Below are positions 7,069 through 14,428 of a stretch of 53,643 nt of DNA, piece by piece. The stretch is from IMG/VR virus record IMGVR_UViG_3300042890_000620, positions 1-53,643 of that record. One strand, written 5' to 3'. The notes below the pieces were generated by a model. It had not been told where the DNA came from and made no database searches. It worked only from the letters and a program-made list of their open reading frames with translations. Origin of the DNA: a virus. Position numbers and translations under genes: made by a program. Each line of letters starts with the position of its first letter. Within the stretch, counting starts at the first letter, position 1.

Positions 7069-8343
7069 TTAAATCGGTTGTAACCATATATCGTTTTCTG
7101 ATGGAGATAATGGTGCGGTTGAACTTATTGTTAATGTGATGCCTGTTCCAATTACTACGTTGGCATTTGAAAGGGCAGTTAAGTTAAGAGTATTCATAGA
7201 ATATGCCAAATAACTATCCGTTAAAATAACACTACCCAATGGGTCTTCTACTTCTACATTAAAATTATCTAAGGTTATATTTTTCGTTTCTTGTGCTAAT
7301 AAATTTACTGAGTCTAAGGTTACATTTGCAGTATCTTTTAAAACTGCTATTGAGTCTGAAATACTTATATTCTCAGTTGCCTCTGCTAAGATATTCTCAC
7401 TCTTTAAAGTGTTATTTGCTGAGTCCTTAATAACTGCTACACTATCATTAATAGTAATATTTTCACTTGCAGTTGCTAAGATGTTTTCGCTTTTTAAAGT
7501 TGTTCCTGCACTATCCTTAATGACCGCAACTGAGTCAGCAACATTATAACTATCCGTTCCTTGTGCTAAGATAGAACGACTACTTATTAAAGTAGATGCG
7601 CTATTGTTTACATTTAAAGTAGAATTGCTTATTGCTTGTGTTAAAGTTCCACCGCTTGGGATTGAACCTGTGTATAAGGTTGTACCTGTTGAATTGGTTA
7701 TTGTATAGGTAGAGTCAGCACAACTTCCACCCGTATTAACTATCCATTCGCCACCGATTAATGAGCCTACTAAAGCACCTAATTGGTCTTTAACTACGAC
7801 ATTAAAATTGGTATCACTTGGCGCATTGCCATAAACAACTGAATTGATTAGTATTCTCGCATCTTTACAAGGGTTGCTTGGACTTGGAATAGCTGAACTT
7901 AAAGGAATTGCACACGAATTGAAGTCGTAAAACTCCTCAATGCCGATGTCAACAAAGTGTCCCGTTACTTCATCGCCCCACTTCTCCCAAAATGGTGTAA
8001 TAGTATTTGAACTTGTAATAGAAAAACGCTCATTTGTGCCTAACTTCATCCAATATGCTAAGGTATCTAAGGCTATTAATTGAGTATCACTCTCTACTTC
8101 TAACTCATTGCCCTCAGATTTAAGCACTCTATCTGCTATAACTACTCTATAATTCCTTGTATAGCTTGTTCCTGATAGACTACCGCCTAAAGGATAGACA
8201 AGCATTAAGGGATAGATTAAGTTTTCGTAGGCTTGTTGTTCAAATTCCTGTGCATAAAGAAAAGAATGGATTTGATAGTGTCCACTTGCTAAGAGTTCAA
8301 ACTCACTTTTGATTTGATTTGCTGTCTTTTGCATTTGATTCAA
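7069..8343 (-). CDS. Connector/neck-like N-terminus fused to 30-residue fibre repeats (locus A)
   Basis: 424 residues. Residues 1-150 look like a head-tail connector or tail-completion domain (MNQMQKTANQIKSEFEL, YPLMLVYPLGGSL, ALDTLAYWMKLG, IEEFYDFNSCAIPL) and directly follow the connector gene 8403-8918. After a linker come about five 30-residue repeats with consensus ADS-x-AVIKDSAGTTLKSE-x-ILA...ENITI, then a ~70-residue C-terminus nearly identical to that of the 466-residue fibre at 45043. So the C-terminal half is shared between loci and the N-terminal half is not. It may be a real fusion or a recombination/assembly junction. An alternative start at residue 4 (8334) exists. Confidence 0.65.
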   Translation of the reverse strand: MNQMQKTANQIKSEFELLASGHYQIHSFLYAQEFEQQAYENLIYPLMLVYPLGGSLSGTSYTRNYRVVIADRVLKSEGNELEVESDTQLIALDTLAYWMKLGTNERFSITSSNTITPFWEKWGDEVTGHFVDIGIEEFYDFNSCAIPLSSAIPSPSNPCKDARILINSVVYGNAPSDTNFNVVVKDQLGALVGSLIGGEWIVNTGGSCADSTYTITNSTGTTLYTGSIPSGGTLTQAISNSTLNVNNSASTLISSRSILAQGTDSYNVADSVAVIKDSAGTTLKSENILATASENITINDSVAVIKDSANNTLKSENILAEATENISISDSIAVLKDTANVTLDSVNLLAQETKNITLDNFNVEVEDPLGSVILTDSYLAYSMNTLNLTALSNANVVIGTGITLTISSTAPLSPSENDIWLQPI

Positions 8344-8434
8344 TTACTTTGATTAGGTTCTTTTTTTTAAATCCGTATTTCTTACAATCCTGCTCGGATA
8401 GTTTATAAATATCTACCTTTTTTTCTTCTTGCAT
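8303..8434 (-). CDS. Possible small lysine-rich protein
   Basis: A 43-codon frame begins at the ATG at 8434, inside the end of the connector gene, and stops at 8303, inside the start of the 424-residue gene. It reads MQEEKKVDIYKLSEQDCKKY and continues Lys-rich. It fills the only gap between these two genes. The peptide is hydrophilic with plausible codon usage, but both overlaps (32 and 41 bp) are longer than usual here, so it is uncertain. Confidence 0.35.
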   Translation of the reverse strand: MQEEKKVDIYKLSEQDCKKYGFKKKNLIKVIESNAKDSKSNQK

Positions 8435-8918
8435 TGTTTACATTTATATTTGGGATTTCTGAATAATTTTTAACACACTTGAATAACGGATAATCTGTAT
8501 AATTGTCAAGCAAATAATCCACTAAATTGACTCTATAATTCTCTGCTATGTTACGATACTTAGTTTGAATTATACTCATGCCTGAACTATCTAAGGGTTG
8601 AGCATTATCTGAACTACCTACCATTAACGCTTTATTCTTTATTTTGTAATTGACATCTATTACTAACTCACTTACTACTTTATTGATTAGATAAGGTTGT
8701 ATGTAGTCAGTTAGCAATGTAGTATTTAAAGCACTTACGCTCTCAGCGTTTACCTGAGTGATTAACTCAGCGTATAAGTCCTTACCTATTACTTGCTTTA
8801 AATAGATGTCTTGAACCATTATTAATGTAGGTTGTAATAGTTTACTATCTACATTCTCATTGATTACGGATTGGTCTTTTATAACCTCTATACTTATAAA
8901 TTGTGGTGTTAAACTCAT
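8403..8918 (-). CDS. Head-tail connector/adaptor-like protein
   Basis: 171 residues, mostly helical: VNENVDSKLLQPTLIMVQDIYLKQVIGKDLYAELITQV, YIQPYLINKVVSELVIDVNYKI, then a basic C-terminus (NNARRKKGRYL). It follows the portal gene by one base. A helical protein of this length directly after portal matches the DUF6712-like/gp6-type adaptor found in Bacteroidetes phages, which would form the first ring below the portal. The family assignment is from pattern and position only. Confidence 0.55.
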   Translation of the reverse strand: MSLTPQFISIEVIKDQSVINENVDSKLLQPTLIMVQDIYLKQVIGKDLYAELITQVNAESVSALNTTLLTDYIQPYLINKVVSELVIDVNYKIKNKALMVGSSDNAQPLDSSGMSIIQTKYRNIAENYRVNLVDYLLDNYTDYPLFKCVKNYSEIPNINVNNARRKKGRYL

Positions 8919-8919
8919 A

Positions 8920-10716
8920 CTATTTTTTTCTTACTATTACTTGAGCGAAATAATGGCGACATTGTGGAAAATTTTGGTCAAGTTCGGAATTGTGATACCA
9001 ACCGCCTTTATACTTCCATACATCGGTGTTGTATTCTTTCATGTCATTGTTTAAATTGTCTATTTCCTCACGAGAATAAATCTTTTTATCTCTTAACATT
9101 TTGGCACAAAAAGTTCTATTTTTTGAGTCCTCAGGACCTGCATACTTCCATCGTGTTTCAAACTCTATCAATGTTTCAGGCTCTACTACTTCTTTAATAT
9201 CAAAGTTCGGTGCAGTTTGTGTACCGCCCAATGTACCACCCACTAAGTTTTTTTCAATTAACTTTTGCAATGCTTTTTCAACATCAAAATCCAAATCTTT
9301 TTTAGCTCTGTTAATGTCCAACTTTTTTAAATTCTTATCAATGATATATTTTAATAATGCATCTTCATCACTCGCAAATTCAAACTTATCTGCGCTTAAT
9401 CCTATCATTGCAAATTTAGACAAAATAATTGAGTCCATATTAGCATCTAAAGATTTTTTTGATAATTGTGTAGGTTGAACTTGTGTAAGGTTTAAACCTA
9501 TATTTAATTCATCTTCAATTATCTTTCTCAATTCCTCTTTACTTAGTACCGCCATTAACATTGACTCTGTTATTTCTAACCCTAAACCCTTTAATGGTTC
9601 AATTCTTAAAGCAGGTGCTAAACCACAAGTCTTTAAAATCCAATTTAATTCACGTTCTATTAGTTGTTGGTTTGGTTCAATATAATTTATATTTAACATT
9701 TTCCATGCTAAATCTAATTCAGAACGTACACCTAATTGACCCTCTGTTTTAATTCCAAACAACATACCATTAACAACTTCATGACCTCTGATTATTCTAT
9801 CTTGTACGTCTGTTTTTAAAGACTCAAATTGCTTATCTAAATCAGTTGGTTTAATGCTTTCAATTTTAGGTGCTTCGGTGTTAAGGTCAGCAAATTGTAT
9901 CATTATTTGTCCTGCGTTATCGGTATTGCAAAACTTATCGTAAAACTTACGCTCTATTTCGTCTTGTTCTTGTGGACTTGGCACACCACCCATTAAGGTA
10001 ATCATTGCCCCTGCACTAAATCCTGTTTTAACATTCACTAAGTGAAAATTTGAAACTTCAATATCGGTTTCAATATCAACTATACTTGCATGATATTCAG
10101 GAAGTGGATAACCTCTGAACTCGGGTCTTGTATCATAGAAGTAAACTAATTGCACACCCTCTTTTTTGTTCGGGTCGTATAAAGGTATTATCTTAACATC
10201 TTTAGGGAGTGTGTTATATCTACTTTTAAAGTTTTTCTTAGTTGATTGGTTTTTTGTCCATTCTTTTGAAACATATCCTACTTTGCCATCGACACTTAAT
10301 CTTACTTGTTCATAGGGTTGATGAAAGATAGATGTAAGTTGACCGCCTACAAATAATACCTTGTAAAAGTTACCTCCAAATATCTTTCTATCTTTTAATA
10401 TCTTGTTTGTTAATTCATTAAGGTCATCATAGGGATTAGGATTATTAATTAGTCTTGATAGTTGTCCACTTTCAAAACCATCTTTAATCTTCCATCCTTG
10501 CCCTAAAATAAACCTAACTTTACCATTTACAATAGCGTGATGTAAGCCACATCTATTATATAAGTAAGTAAGATAATCAGGGTACTCATTATTCGTGCCA
10601 TTGATTATAAATTGTTCGCCATTGTTTTCAATAAATTCAGGTGTCTTATGCTCATACATCGGCACACTTGAAAACGCATATTTACGCTCCAAAGACTTTT
10701 CGGGTTGTTGTTCCAT
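8920..10716 (-). CDS. Portal protein with Cys/His-rich C-terminal extension
   Basis: 598 residues. The HK97/SPP1-type portal core is recognisable: LYNRCGLHHAIVNGKVRFILG (~50-70), KILKDRKIFGGNFYKVLF (~105-125), YHASIVDIETDIEVSNFHLVNVKTGFSAG (~205-235), LDKQFESLKTDVQDRIIRGHEVVNGMLFGI (~290-325) and a helical clip/crown part. Residues ~515-598 form an extra domain (FETRWKYAGPEDSKNRTFCAKML, YSREEIDNLN, YKGGWYHN, FPQCRHYFAQV) that resembles the C-terminal domain of MuF/gp7-type head-morphogenesis proteins. The portal forms the dodecameric DNA gate and nucleates the capsid. It is unusual in lying downstream of capsid and tail-tube genes. Confidence 0.8.
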   Translation of the reverse strand: MEQQPEKSLERKYAFSSVPMYEHKTPEFIENNGEQFIINGTNNEYPDYLTYLYNRCGLHHAIVNGKVRFILGQGWKIKDGFESGQLSRLINNPNPYDDLNELTNKILKDRKIFGGNFYKVLFVGGQLTSIFHQPYEQVRLSVDGKVGYVSKEWTKNQSTKKNFKSRYNTLPKDVKIIPLYDPNKKEGVQLVYFYDTRPEFRGYPLPEYHASIVDIETDIEVSNFHLVNVKTGFSAGAMITLMGGVPSPQEQDEIERKFYDKFCNTDNAGQIMIQFADLNTEAPKIESIKPTDLDKQFESLKTDVQDRIIRGHEVVNGMLFGIKTEGQLGVRSELDLAWKMLNINYIEPNQQLIERELNWILKTCGLAPALRIEPLKGLGLEITESMLMAVLSKEELRKIIEDELNIGLNLTQVQPTQLSKKSLDANMDSIILSKFAMIGLSADKFEFASDEDALLKYIIDKNLKKLDINRAKKDLDFDVEKALQKLIEKNLVGGTLGGTQTAPNFDIKEVVEPETLIEFETRWKYAGPEDSKNRTFCAKMLRDKKIYSREEIDNLNNDMKEYNTDVWKYKGGWYHNSELDQNFPQCRHYFAQVIVRKK

Positions 10717-11080
10717 TTGTAAAAATTATTCTATCTGTTAAAATTTTATCGTATCTCATTAGTCCACTTTCTACCATTTCATTAGATAGTTTATAATCTA
10801 AATTAGTAGTTGATACCTGAGCATAAATATAGTATTCGTATTCATCCCCTAAACTTAATTTAAGTTGCCCTAATAAAGGATTGGGAGTGGTTGTTTGTGT
10901 TGTTATTGTAAACTTGTTATAACGTGTTTTGTAGGTGCTTGTATCCGCTTGGATACATACATATTCTACATTGGTCTGTTTATTAACAAACCTAAAAAGG
11001 TAAGTAGGTGCATTAATCGTTGTCTTTTCAGTCAACGTTAAGACTACTATGTTTGCGGTATTTTCTTGTAATAATATCAT
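10682..11080 (-). CDS. Hypothetical structural protein upstream of portal
   Basis: 132 residues, predicted all-beta (LLQENTANIVVLTLTEKTT, TYLFRFVNKQTNVEYVCIQA, YEYYIYAQ). It overlaps the portal start by 35 bp and follows a strong terminator. The Ig-like strand pattern suggests a head- or neck-decoration protein. No family is recognised. Confidence 0.5.
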   Translation of the reverse strand: MILLQENTANIVVLTLTEKTTINAPTYLFRFVNKQTNVEYVCIQADTSTYKTRYNKFTITTQTTTPNPLLGQLKLSLGDEYEYYIYAQVSTTNLDYKLSNEMVESGLMRYDKILTDRIIFTNGTTTRKVFGA

Positions 11081-11085
11081 GTTTT

Positions 11086-11116
11086 AAAAAAAGGGGTGTC
11101 AATCTCTCAACACCCC
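11086..11116 (-). terminator. Intrinsic terminator after the tail-tube gene
   Basis: On the minus strand GGGGTGT (11116-11110) pairs with ACACCCC (11099-11093) around a 10-nt loop, followed by seven Ts (11092-11086). It sits in the 60-bp gap after the tail-tube gene and before the 132-residue/portal pair. It should make the abundant capsid and tail-tube transcript end here, with some read-through to portal. Confidence 0.8.
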
Positions 11117-11140
11117 CTCCCCATTTATGAAAACAACACT

Positions 11141-11650
11141 TTATGCTATCAATGCAGCAATAGCTGATGACTCAATTTTAAGGACATCTAACTTCTCTTC
11201 GCCTGTTAAGGTAATTACATAGCCACTCATGTCAGCCGCAGCCGTACCCGTAGCGTATCCACCCTCTGCTATTTGTAACCCTCTTGAAGTTCCGAATAAC
11301 CAATACTCGCCATTCTCATCTAAAACAATAGCAGCAACTGTCTGAGCAGCTAAAGCCATCATTTCGTTTCTTTTGGTAATATCGTATTTCGGTAAGTTCA
11401 TTGTTACGTTCTGAGCAAAGAAACGACCACCTACTGCTCTATCTCCACTTGGCACTGATGTTGCTGAACCTCCACCAACGGGTACTTCATAGGCGTAAAA
11501 TTTCTTGCCACCCACCATAGTGATTGTAGCAATTCCTGATGAAACCGCAGGTGTTCCAATTCCGCTTAACTCTGCCAAGTAGATTTTAGATATACCGCCC
11601 TTTGAAGAGCGGCAATCCAAACTAAATCCTGTGCTTAATATACAACTCAT
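11141..11650 (-). CDS. Major tail (tube) protein
   Basis: 169 residues. The start MSCILSTGFSLDCRSSKGGISKIYLAE and the later segments (NVTMNLPKYDITKRNEMMALAAQTVAAIVLDENGEYWLFG, YVITLTGEEKL) match the tail-tube proteins of Bacteroidetes siphophages, which assemble as stacked hexamers around the tape measure. It is placed 19 bp after the capsid gene and followed by a strong terminator, as expected for a highly expressed virion protein. Family assignment is by pattern. Confidence 0.7.
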   Translation of the reverse strand: MSCILSTGFSLDCRSSKGGISKIYLAELSGIGTPAVSSGIATITMVGGKKFYAYEVPVGGGSATSVPSGDRAVGGRFFAQNVTMNLPKYDITKRNEMMALAAQTVAAIVLDENGEYWLFGTSRGLQIAEGGYATGTAAADMSGYVITLTGEEKLDVLKIESSAIAALIA

Positions 11651-11669
11651 AAGTTATAAAATTAAAGGG

Positions 11670-12626
11670 TTAAACTAATTTAAAGGTAACTAACTCATCA
11701 CCGAAACGTATTTGAGTTCCTAATTTCGCAATCAATCTAGCGATGATAGTGTTATCTTTACGCTCATAGAATACATCTAAAGACTCATACTCATTCGGTG
11801 CATCTGTACCAATAACATAGTTTGATTTTCTTGTTAAGTGTATTCTGTTAGTTCCTGTCAATCCATGTAAAGCAGTTACTCTTAATCCAAATGATGGTAT
11901 AATTATAGAACCTGTCGCATAAGGACTAGCTTCTTCTGTTGCACCATAGTGGAAGTTGTTAAGTGTAAAGTACGCTTGTAACAATTTTCTAAAAGTATCC
12001 CAACCACAAACGAACTCTAAATCAGTTTGACCTGCAAGTGAGTTAGGGATTAAGTTAACCATACCATTGAAAATTCCGATTACGTTACCTGTAGTAATAC
12101 CTGTACCTGTTGAGATTGAAGTAGGGTTACCATTGATTGGACTTGCAGCGTCTATGATTTGATTAAAACCAATTACACCACTTGCACCACCTGTAACACC
12201 TTGCCACAATAACACCTCAACTGCTGCTGCTACCTTTGCAGTATAGTACTCAGCGAACGCAGCCTCAATTGGCATATTCTCGTAAGTTGAACCTTGTGGT
12301 AAGAATTGTTGCGTGTAAAAAGTTTCTAAGTCTGATGGACAGAAAGTCTTTTGGTCATAGAAAGGATATACTTGAATTTCTTTTTTGTCGAAAATCACAT
12401 CACCTGATGAAGTCAATCCACATCCTGATTTAGCTCTAAGAGTAACATCTACATCCATGTAGTTGATTTGCTCTTTGAACTTGATACCTGATTGAACTTG
12501 TCCGCTCAAGTATTGTGAAGTCGCATTACTGAAGACCGCCTTAGTGAATAACTCAAGATTTGTTTGGTCAACGTAAGCAGTTAAGTTATCGGTATCAAAA
12601 CCGAATTTTAATTTTAAATTTGCCAT
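11670..12626 (-). CDS. Major capsid protein
   Basis: 318 residues, of the length of an HK97-fold capsid protein without its scaffold domain. It follows the protease/scaffold gene by 8 bp. Segments such as YPFYDQKTFCPSDLETFYTQQFLP, AEYYTAKVAAAVEVLLWQG, FVCGWDTFRKLLQAYF, NRIHLTRKSNYVIGTD and FGDELVTFKLV fit the spine helix, A-domain and P-domain order of this group. The context is decisive: protease, then capsid, then tail tube. Confidence 0.8.
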   Translation of the reverse strand: MANLKLKFGFDTDNLTAYVDQTNLELFTKAVFSNATSQYLSGQVQSGIKFKEQINYMDVDVTLRAKSGCGLTSSGDVIFDKKEIQVYPFYDQKTFCPSDLETFYTQQFLPQGSTYENMPIEAAFAEYYTAKVAAAVEVLLWQGVTGGASGVIGFNQIIDAASPINGNPTSISTGTGITTGNVIGIFNGMVNLIPNSLAGQTDLEFVCGWDTFRKLLQAYFTLNNFHYGATEEASPYATGSIIIPSFGLRVTALHGLTGTNRIHLTRKSNYVIGTDAPNEYESLDVFYERKDNTIIARLIAKLGTQIRFGDELVTFKLV

Positions 12627-12634
12627 TTGTTTAT

Positions 12635-13207
12635 TTATTTTATTTTTGTTTGTTCGTATTTGAATTGTGAAGTTAATCCATCTAAGTAAGACTTAGGTTT
12701 AGATTGAGTGTTAAATGAATGTTGAGTAGGTTCAGCAACTAAAGTCTTAACTAACTCCAAAACATCTTCGGTTAATTTGTTTGACTCTTTTATTTGTGCG
12801 CTGAATTTCTCTTCTACTTTGTTGATTGATTTCTCAAAGTTTGATTTCAACTCTGCATTTTCAGTTTCCAATTTAGTAACCATTTCAGTTAATTTTTGAA
12901 TAGCCATTTCTTGCTCAGTCATTGGTTTAGCAACCGCAACAACTTGACCACCCTCAATGCTGATGACCGTTCCATCTTCAAAGGTATGTTCGCCATCAGG
13001 TGCAGCCGTTCCATCTTCTAATAGTACGATTGTACCCTCAGCAAGTTCGCCCTCGTACATTACTTTAGTTCCATCGGTCAACATAGCCTCAGCCATTTTT
13101 ACCTCTTCCTCTTTTTTCTCTTCAGGTTTTACATCTTCTGAGAATAGAGATTTTGCTTTTGCTACCAACTCATCGAGTTTTGATGTAGCTACTTTTTTAT
13201 CTGTCAT
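12635..13207 (-). CDS. Possible nested scaffold protein from an internal start
   Basis: Met190 of the protease/scaffold (ATG at 13207) follows an A/T-only stretch and opens exactly at the junction between protease domain and scaffold (MTDKKVATSKLDELVAKAK). Lambda and several other phages make the scaffold as a separate in-frame product from such an internal start. Here it would give 190 residues. This is inference from domain layout. Confidence 0.3.
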   Translation of the reverse strand: MTDKKVATSKLDELVAKAKSLFSEDVKPEEKKEEEVKMAEAMLTDGTKVMYEGELAEGTIVLLEDGTAAPDGEHTFEDGTVISIEGGQVVAVAKPMTEQEMAIQKLTEMVTKLETENAELKSNFEKSINKVEEKFSAQIKESNKLTEDVLELVKTLVAEPTQHSFNTQSKPKSYLDGLTSQFKYEQTKIK

Positions 13208-13774
13208 ATTTATTATTGTTTGAAATTCTTTTAAAAATGTTTGTTGACTAAACTCTTCTTTAGTCGCAAAGTTGCCCTCTATTGAAAAACCTTTAACTAT
13301 GCCTGTTTTAACGTAATCATTCCACACTTGCTCATTGTTTACTTTAACAAATGCGAATAAGCTACCATTGGGCAACTCTTCAAATCCTATCGGAGTATTA
13401 ACCCCTAATTCAGTATTGATTATAAAGAATTGTTGGATGTGCATATCTGCCAACTCTTTCTTACTATCGTGTTCGAAATTAAAAGCAGTTAGTTTATTGT
13501 TTAATACCATCCTGTCCGCTAATTGCTCAATAGTTTCAGAACTAAATTTAACAAAGAACTCCTTGCCATTCATATTGCGATACATTGGGAAATCAGCAAC
13601 CATTAATGCACCTGCCAATATTCTTTTATCTTCGTTGTGAGTTTTGAACTCGTAAGACTTATGCTCTTTAAATGCCATCCAATTACGCTGTATTGCAGGA
13701 TTTTCAACTAACGCTGTGGCATCAATTCCTTGCTCTAACTCTTCTAACGTTAATTCGATTATTGGCAATTCCAT
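12635..13774 (-). CDS. Prohead protease fused to scaffold (XkdF-like peptidase)
   Basis: 379 residues. Residues 1-175 resemble XkdF/prohead-type proteases: LVENPAIQRNWMAF, RILAGALMVADFPMYR (50-66), FNFEHD with a candidate catalytic His102, and KGFSIEGNF with a candidate Ser164. Residues ~190-379 are acidic and coiled-coil (MAIQKLTEMVTKLETENAELKSNFEKSINKVEEKF), typical of a scaffold, with an inserted small beta module (LTDGTKVMYEGELAEGT...DGEHTFEDGTVISIEGG). The protein directs procapsid assembly and is cleaved on maturation. It is preceded by the 29-nt late-promoter-like motif at 13781-13809. Confidence 0.75.
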   Translation of the reverse strand: MELPIIELTLEELEQGIDATALVENPAIQRNWMAFKEHKSYEFKTHNEDKRILAGALMVADFPMYRNMNGKEFFVKFSSETIEQLADRMVLNNKLTAFNFEHDSKKELADMHIQQFFIINTELGVNTPIGFEELPNGSLFAFVKVNNEQVWNDYVKTGIVKGFSIEGNFATKEEFSQQTFLKEFQTIINMTDKKVATSKLDELVAKAKSLFSEDVKPEEKKEEEVKMAEAMLTDGTKVMYEGELAEGTIVLLEDGTAAPDGEHTFEDGTVISIEGGQVVAVAKPMTEQEMAIQKLTEMVTKLETENAELKSNFEKSINKVEEKFSAQIKESNKLTEDVLELVKTLVAEPTQHSFNTQSKPKSYLDGLTSQFKYEQTKIK

Positions 13775-13780
13775 CTACTA

Positions 13781-13809
13781 CATAAAACAATCTTAATTTT
13801 TTATTATTG
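13781..13809 (-). promoter_or_regulatory. 29-nt late-promoter-like motif, copy 1 (protease/capsid operon)
   Basis: Read on the minus strand it begins CAATAA and ends TTAAGATTGTTTTATG, 6 bp before the protease ATG. The same 29-nt layout occurs at 20179-20207 and 21401-21429, in each case 3-6 bp before a structural gene. It lacks a good -33 TTTG, unlike the early promoters. Confidence 0.5.
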
Positions 13810-13835
13810 TTTTTTAGATTAATGTACTATATTTG
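13806..13835 (+). promoter_or_regulatory. Bacteroidetes-type promoter P1 (plus strand)
   Basis: ATTG (13806-13809), 18-bp spacer, TATATTTG (13828-13835), one mismatch and one base shorter spacing than the TTTG-N19-TAnnTTTG consensus. It would drive a short transcript that meets the terminator at 13868-13892. It overlaps the divergent late motif at 13781-13809 by four bases. Confidence 0.5.
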
Positions 13836-13867
13836 TAATGTTTTTAAGATTGTTTTTCATAAGCATT

Positions 13868-13892
13868 AAACCCCTTTTCGGAGGGGTTTTTT
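13868..13892 (+). terminator. Intrinsic terminator between P1 and P2
   Basis: AAACCCC (13868-13874) pairs with GGGGTTT (13883-13889) around an 8-nt loop and runs into six Ts. Orientation is plus strand. With P1 it would define an RNA of about 50 nt; on the minus strand the T tract is only three bases, so it is a poor terminator there. Confidence 0.7.
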
Positions 13893-13911
13893 GTTACCCT
13901 TTAAAAATAGT

Positions 13912-13941
13912 TTTGTAATTAAAAAATAAATACTATATTTG
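13912..13941 (+). promoter_or_regulatory. Bacteroidetes-type promoter P2 for the plus-strand genes
   Basis: TTTG (13912-13915), 18-bp spacer, TATATTTG (13934-13941). The ATG of the first plus-strand gene is only 8 bp further on (13950), so the mRNA would be leaderless or nearly so. Confidence 0.65.
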
Positions 13942-13949
13942 CTGACATT

Positions 13950-14195
13950 ATGAAAGATAAAGTTAGCAACTCGATATTTGCTATGTTTTTAGTAGCAACA
14001 AATAAAATCACTTTAACAGACAAAGAGGTTTTAAAATACGCAAAGGAATATAATTTTAAGTATAAAATACTTTTAAGAAATTATAAGTTAGGAATTGAGT
14101 TTAAAAAAATGGTTTTAAATAACTCTTTAGGATTTAAAACAGATACCTATTTACATATGATTTCTAACGCTCAATATAAAAAATTACTTAAATAA
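13950..14195 (+). CDS. Hypothetical protein of the plus-strand island, first gene
   Basis: 81 residues (MKDKVSNSIFAMFLVATNKI...), Lys-rich and helical, with a segment LTDKEVLKYAKEYNFKYKILLRNYKLG that could be a small DNA- or protein-binding helical domain. It has its own promoter directly upstream and is the only transcription unit on the plus strand that I consider real. No family is recognised. Placement in the middle of the structural genes, in the opposite orientation, is typical of a moron acquired by transfer. Confidence 0.6.
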   Translation: MKDKVSNSIFAMFLVATNKITLTDKEVLKYAKEYNFKYKILLRNYKLGIEFKKMVLNNSLGFKTDTYLHMISNAQYKKLLK

Positions 14196-14197
14196 TT

Positions 14198-14428
14198 ATG
14201 AAATTTAAAACATCATTTGATACAGATAATTTATCTTCTTTTGTTAAAGAAAGTAAACCTAAAACTTATAAAGTAGAATTTAATAAAGAATTAACTACTA
14301 TAATTGTATTTCACATTAACAATCTATCATCAAGTCACAAAAGTAGAATAATCAATAAGTACAATTTAGAACAATGTAAGTCAAATGGCATACCATATGA
14401 ATTTATAAAAGTTGATTTTATTGAATAG
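14198..14428 (+). CDS. Hypothetical protein of the plus-strand island, second gene
   Basis: 76 residues starting MKFKTSFDTDNLSSFVKESK. It starts 3 bp after the first island gene stops, so the two form an operon from P2. The fold looks alpha/beta (TYKVEFNKELTTIIVFHINNL). Its last 11 bp converge on the end of the tape-measure gene. No family recognised. Confidence 0.55.
   Translation: MKFKTSFDTDNLSSFVKESKPKTYKVEFNKELTTIIVFHINNLSSSHKSRIINKYNLEQCKSNGIPYEFIKVDFIE

Noticed and set aside
832-8343. Diversity-generating retroelement acting on the fibre genes
   Set aside because: No reverse transcriptase is present in the window, and differences between copies are whole-domain exchanges and indels rather than adenine-specific substitutions in a template/variable repeat pair.
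9101-9478. Plus-strand open frames opposite the minus-strand genes (for example 9101-9478, 13335-13640, 15730-16035, 37656-38177)
   Set aside because: They are mirror frames of convincing genes, have no promoters, and their compositions follow the codon structure of the opposite strand.
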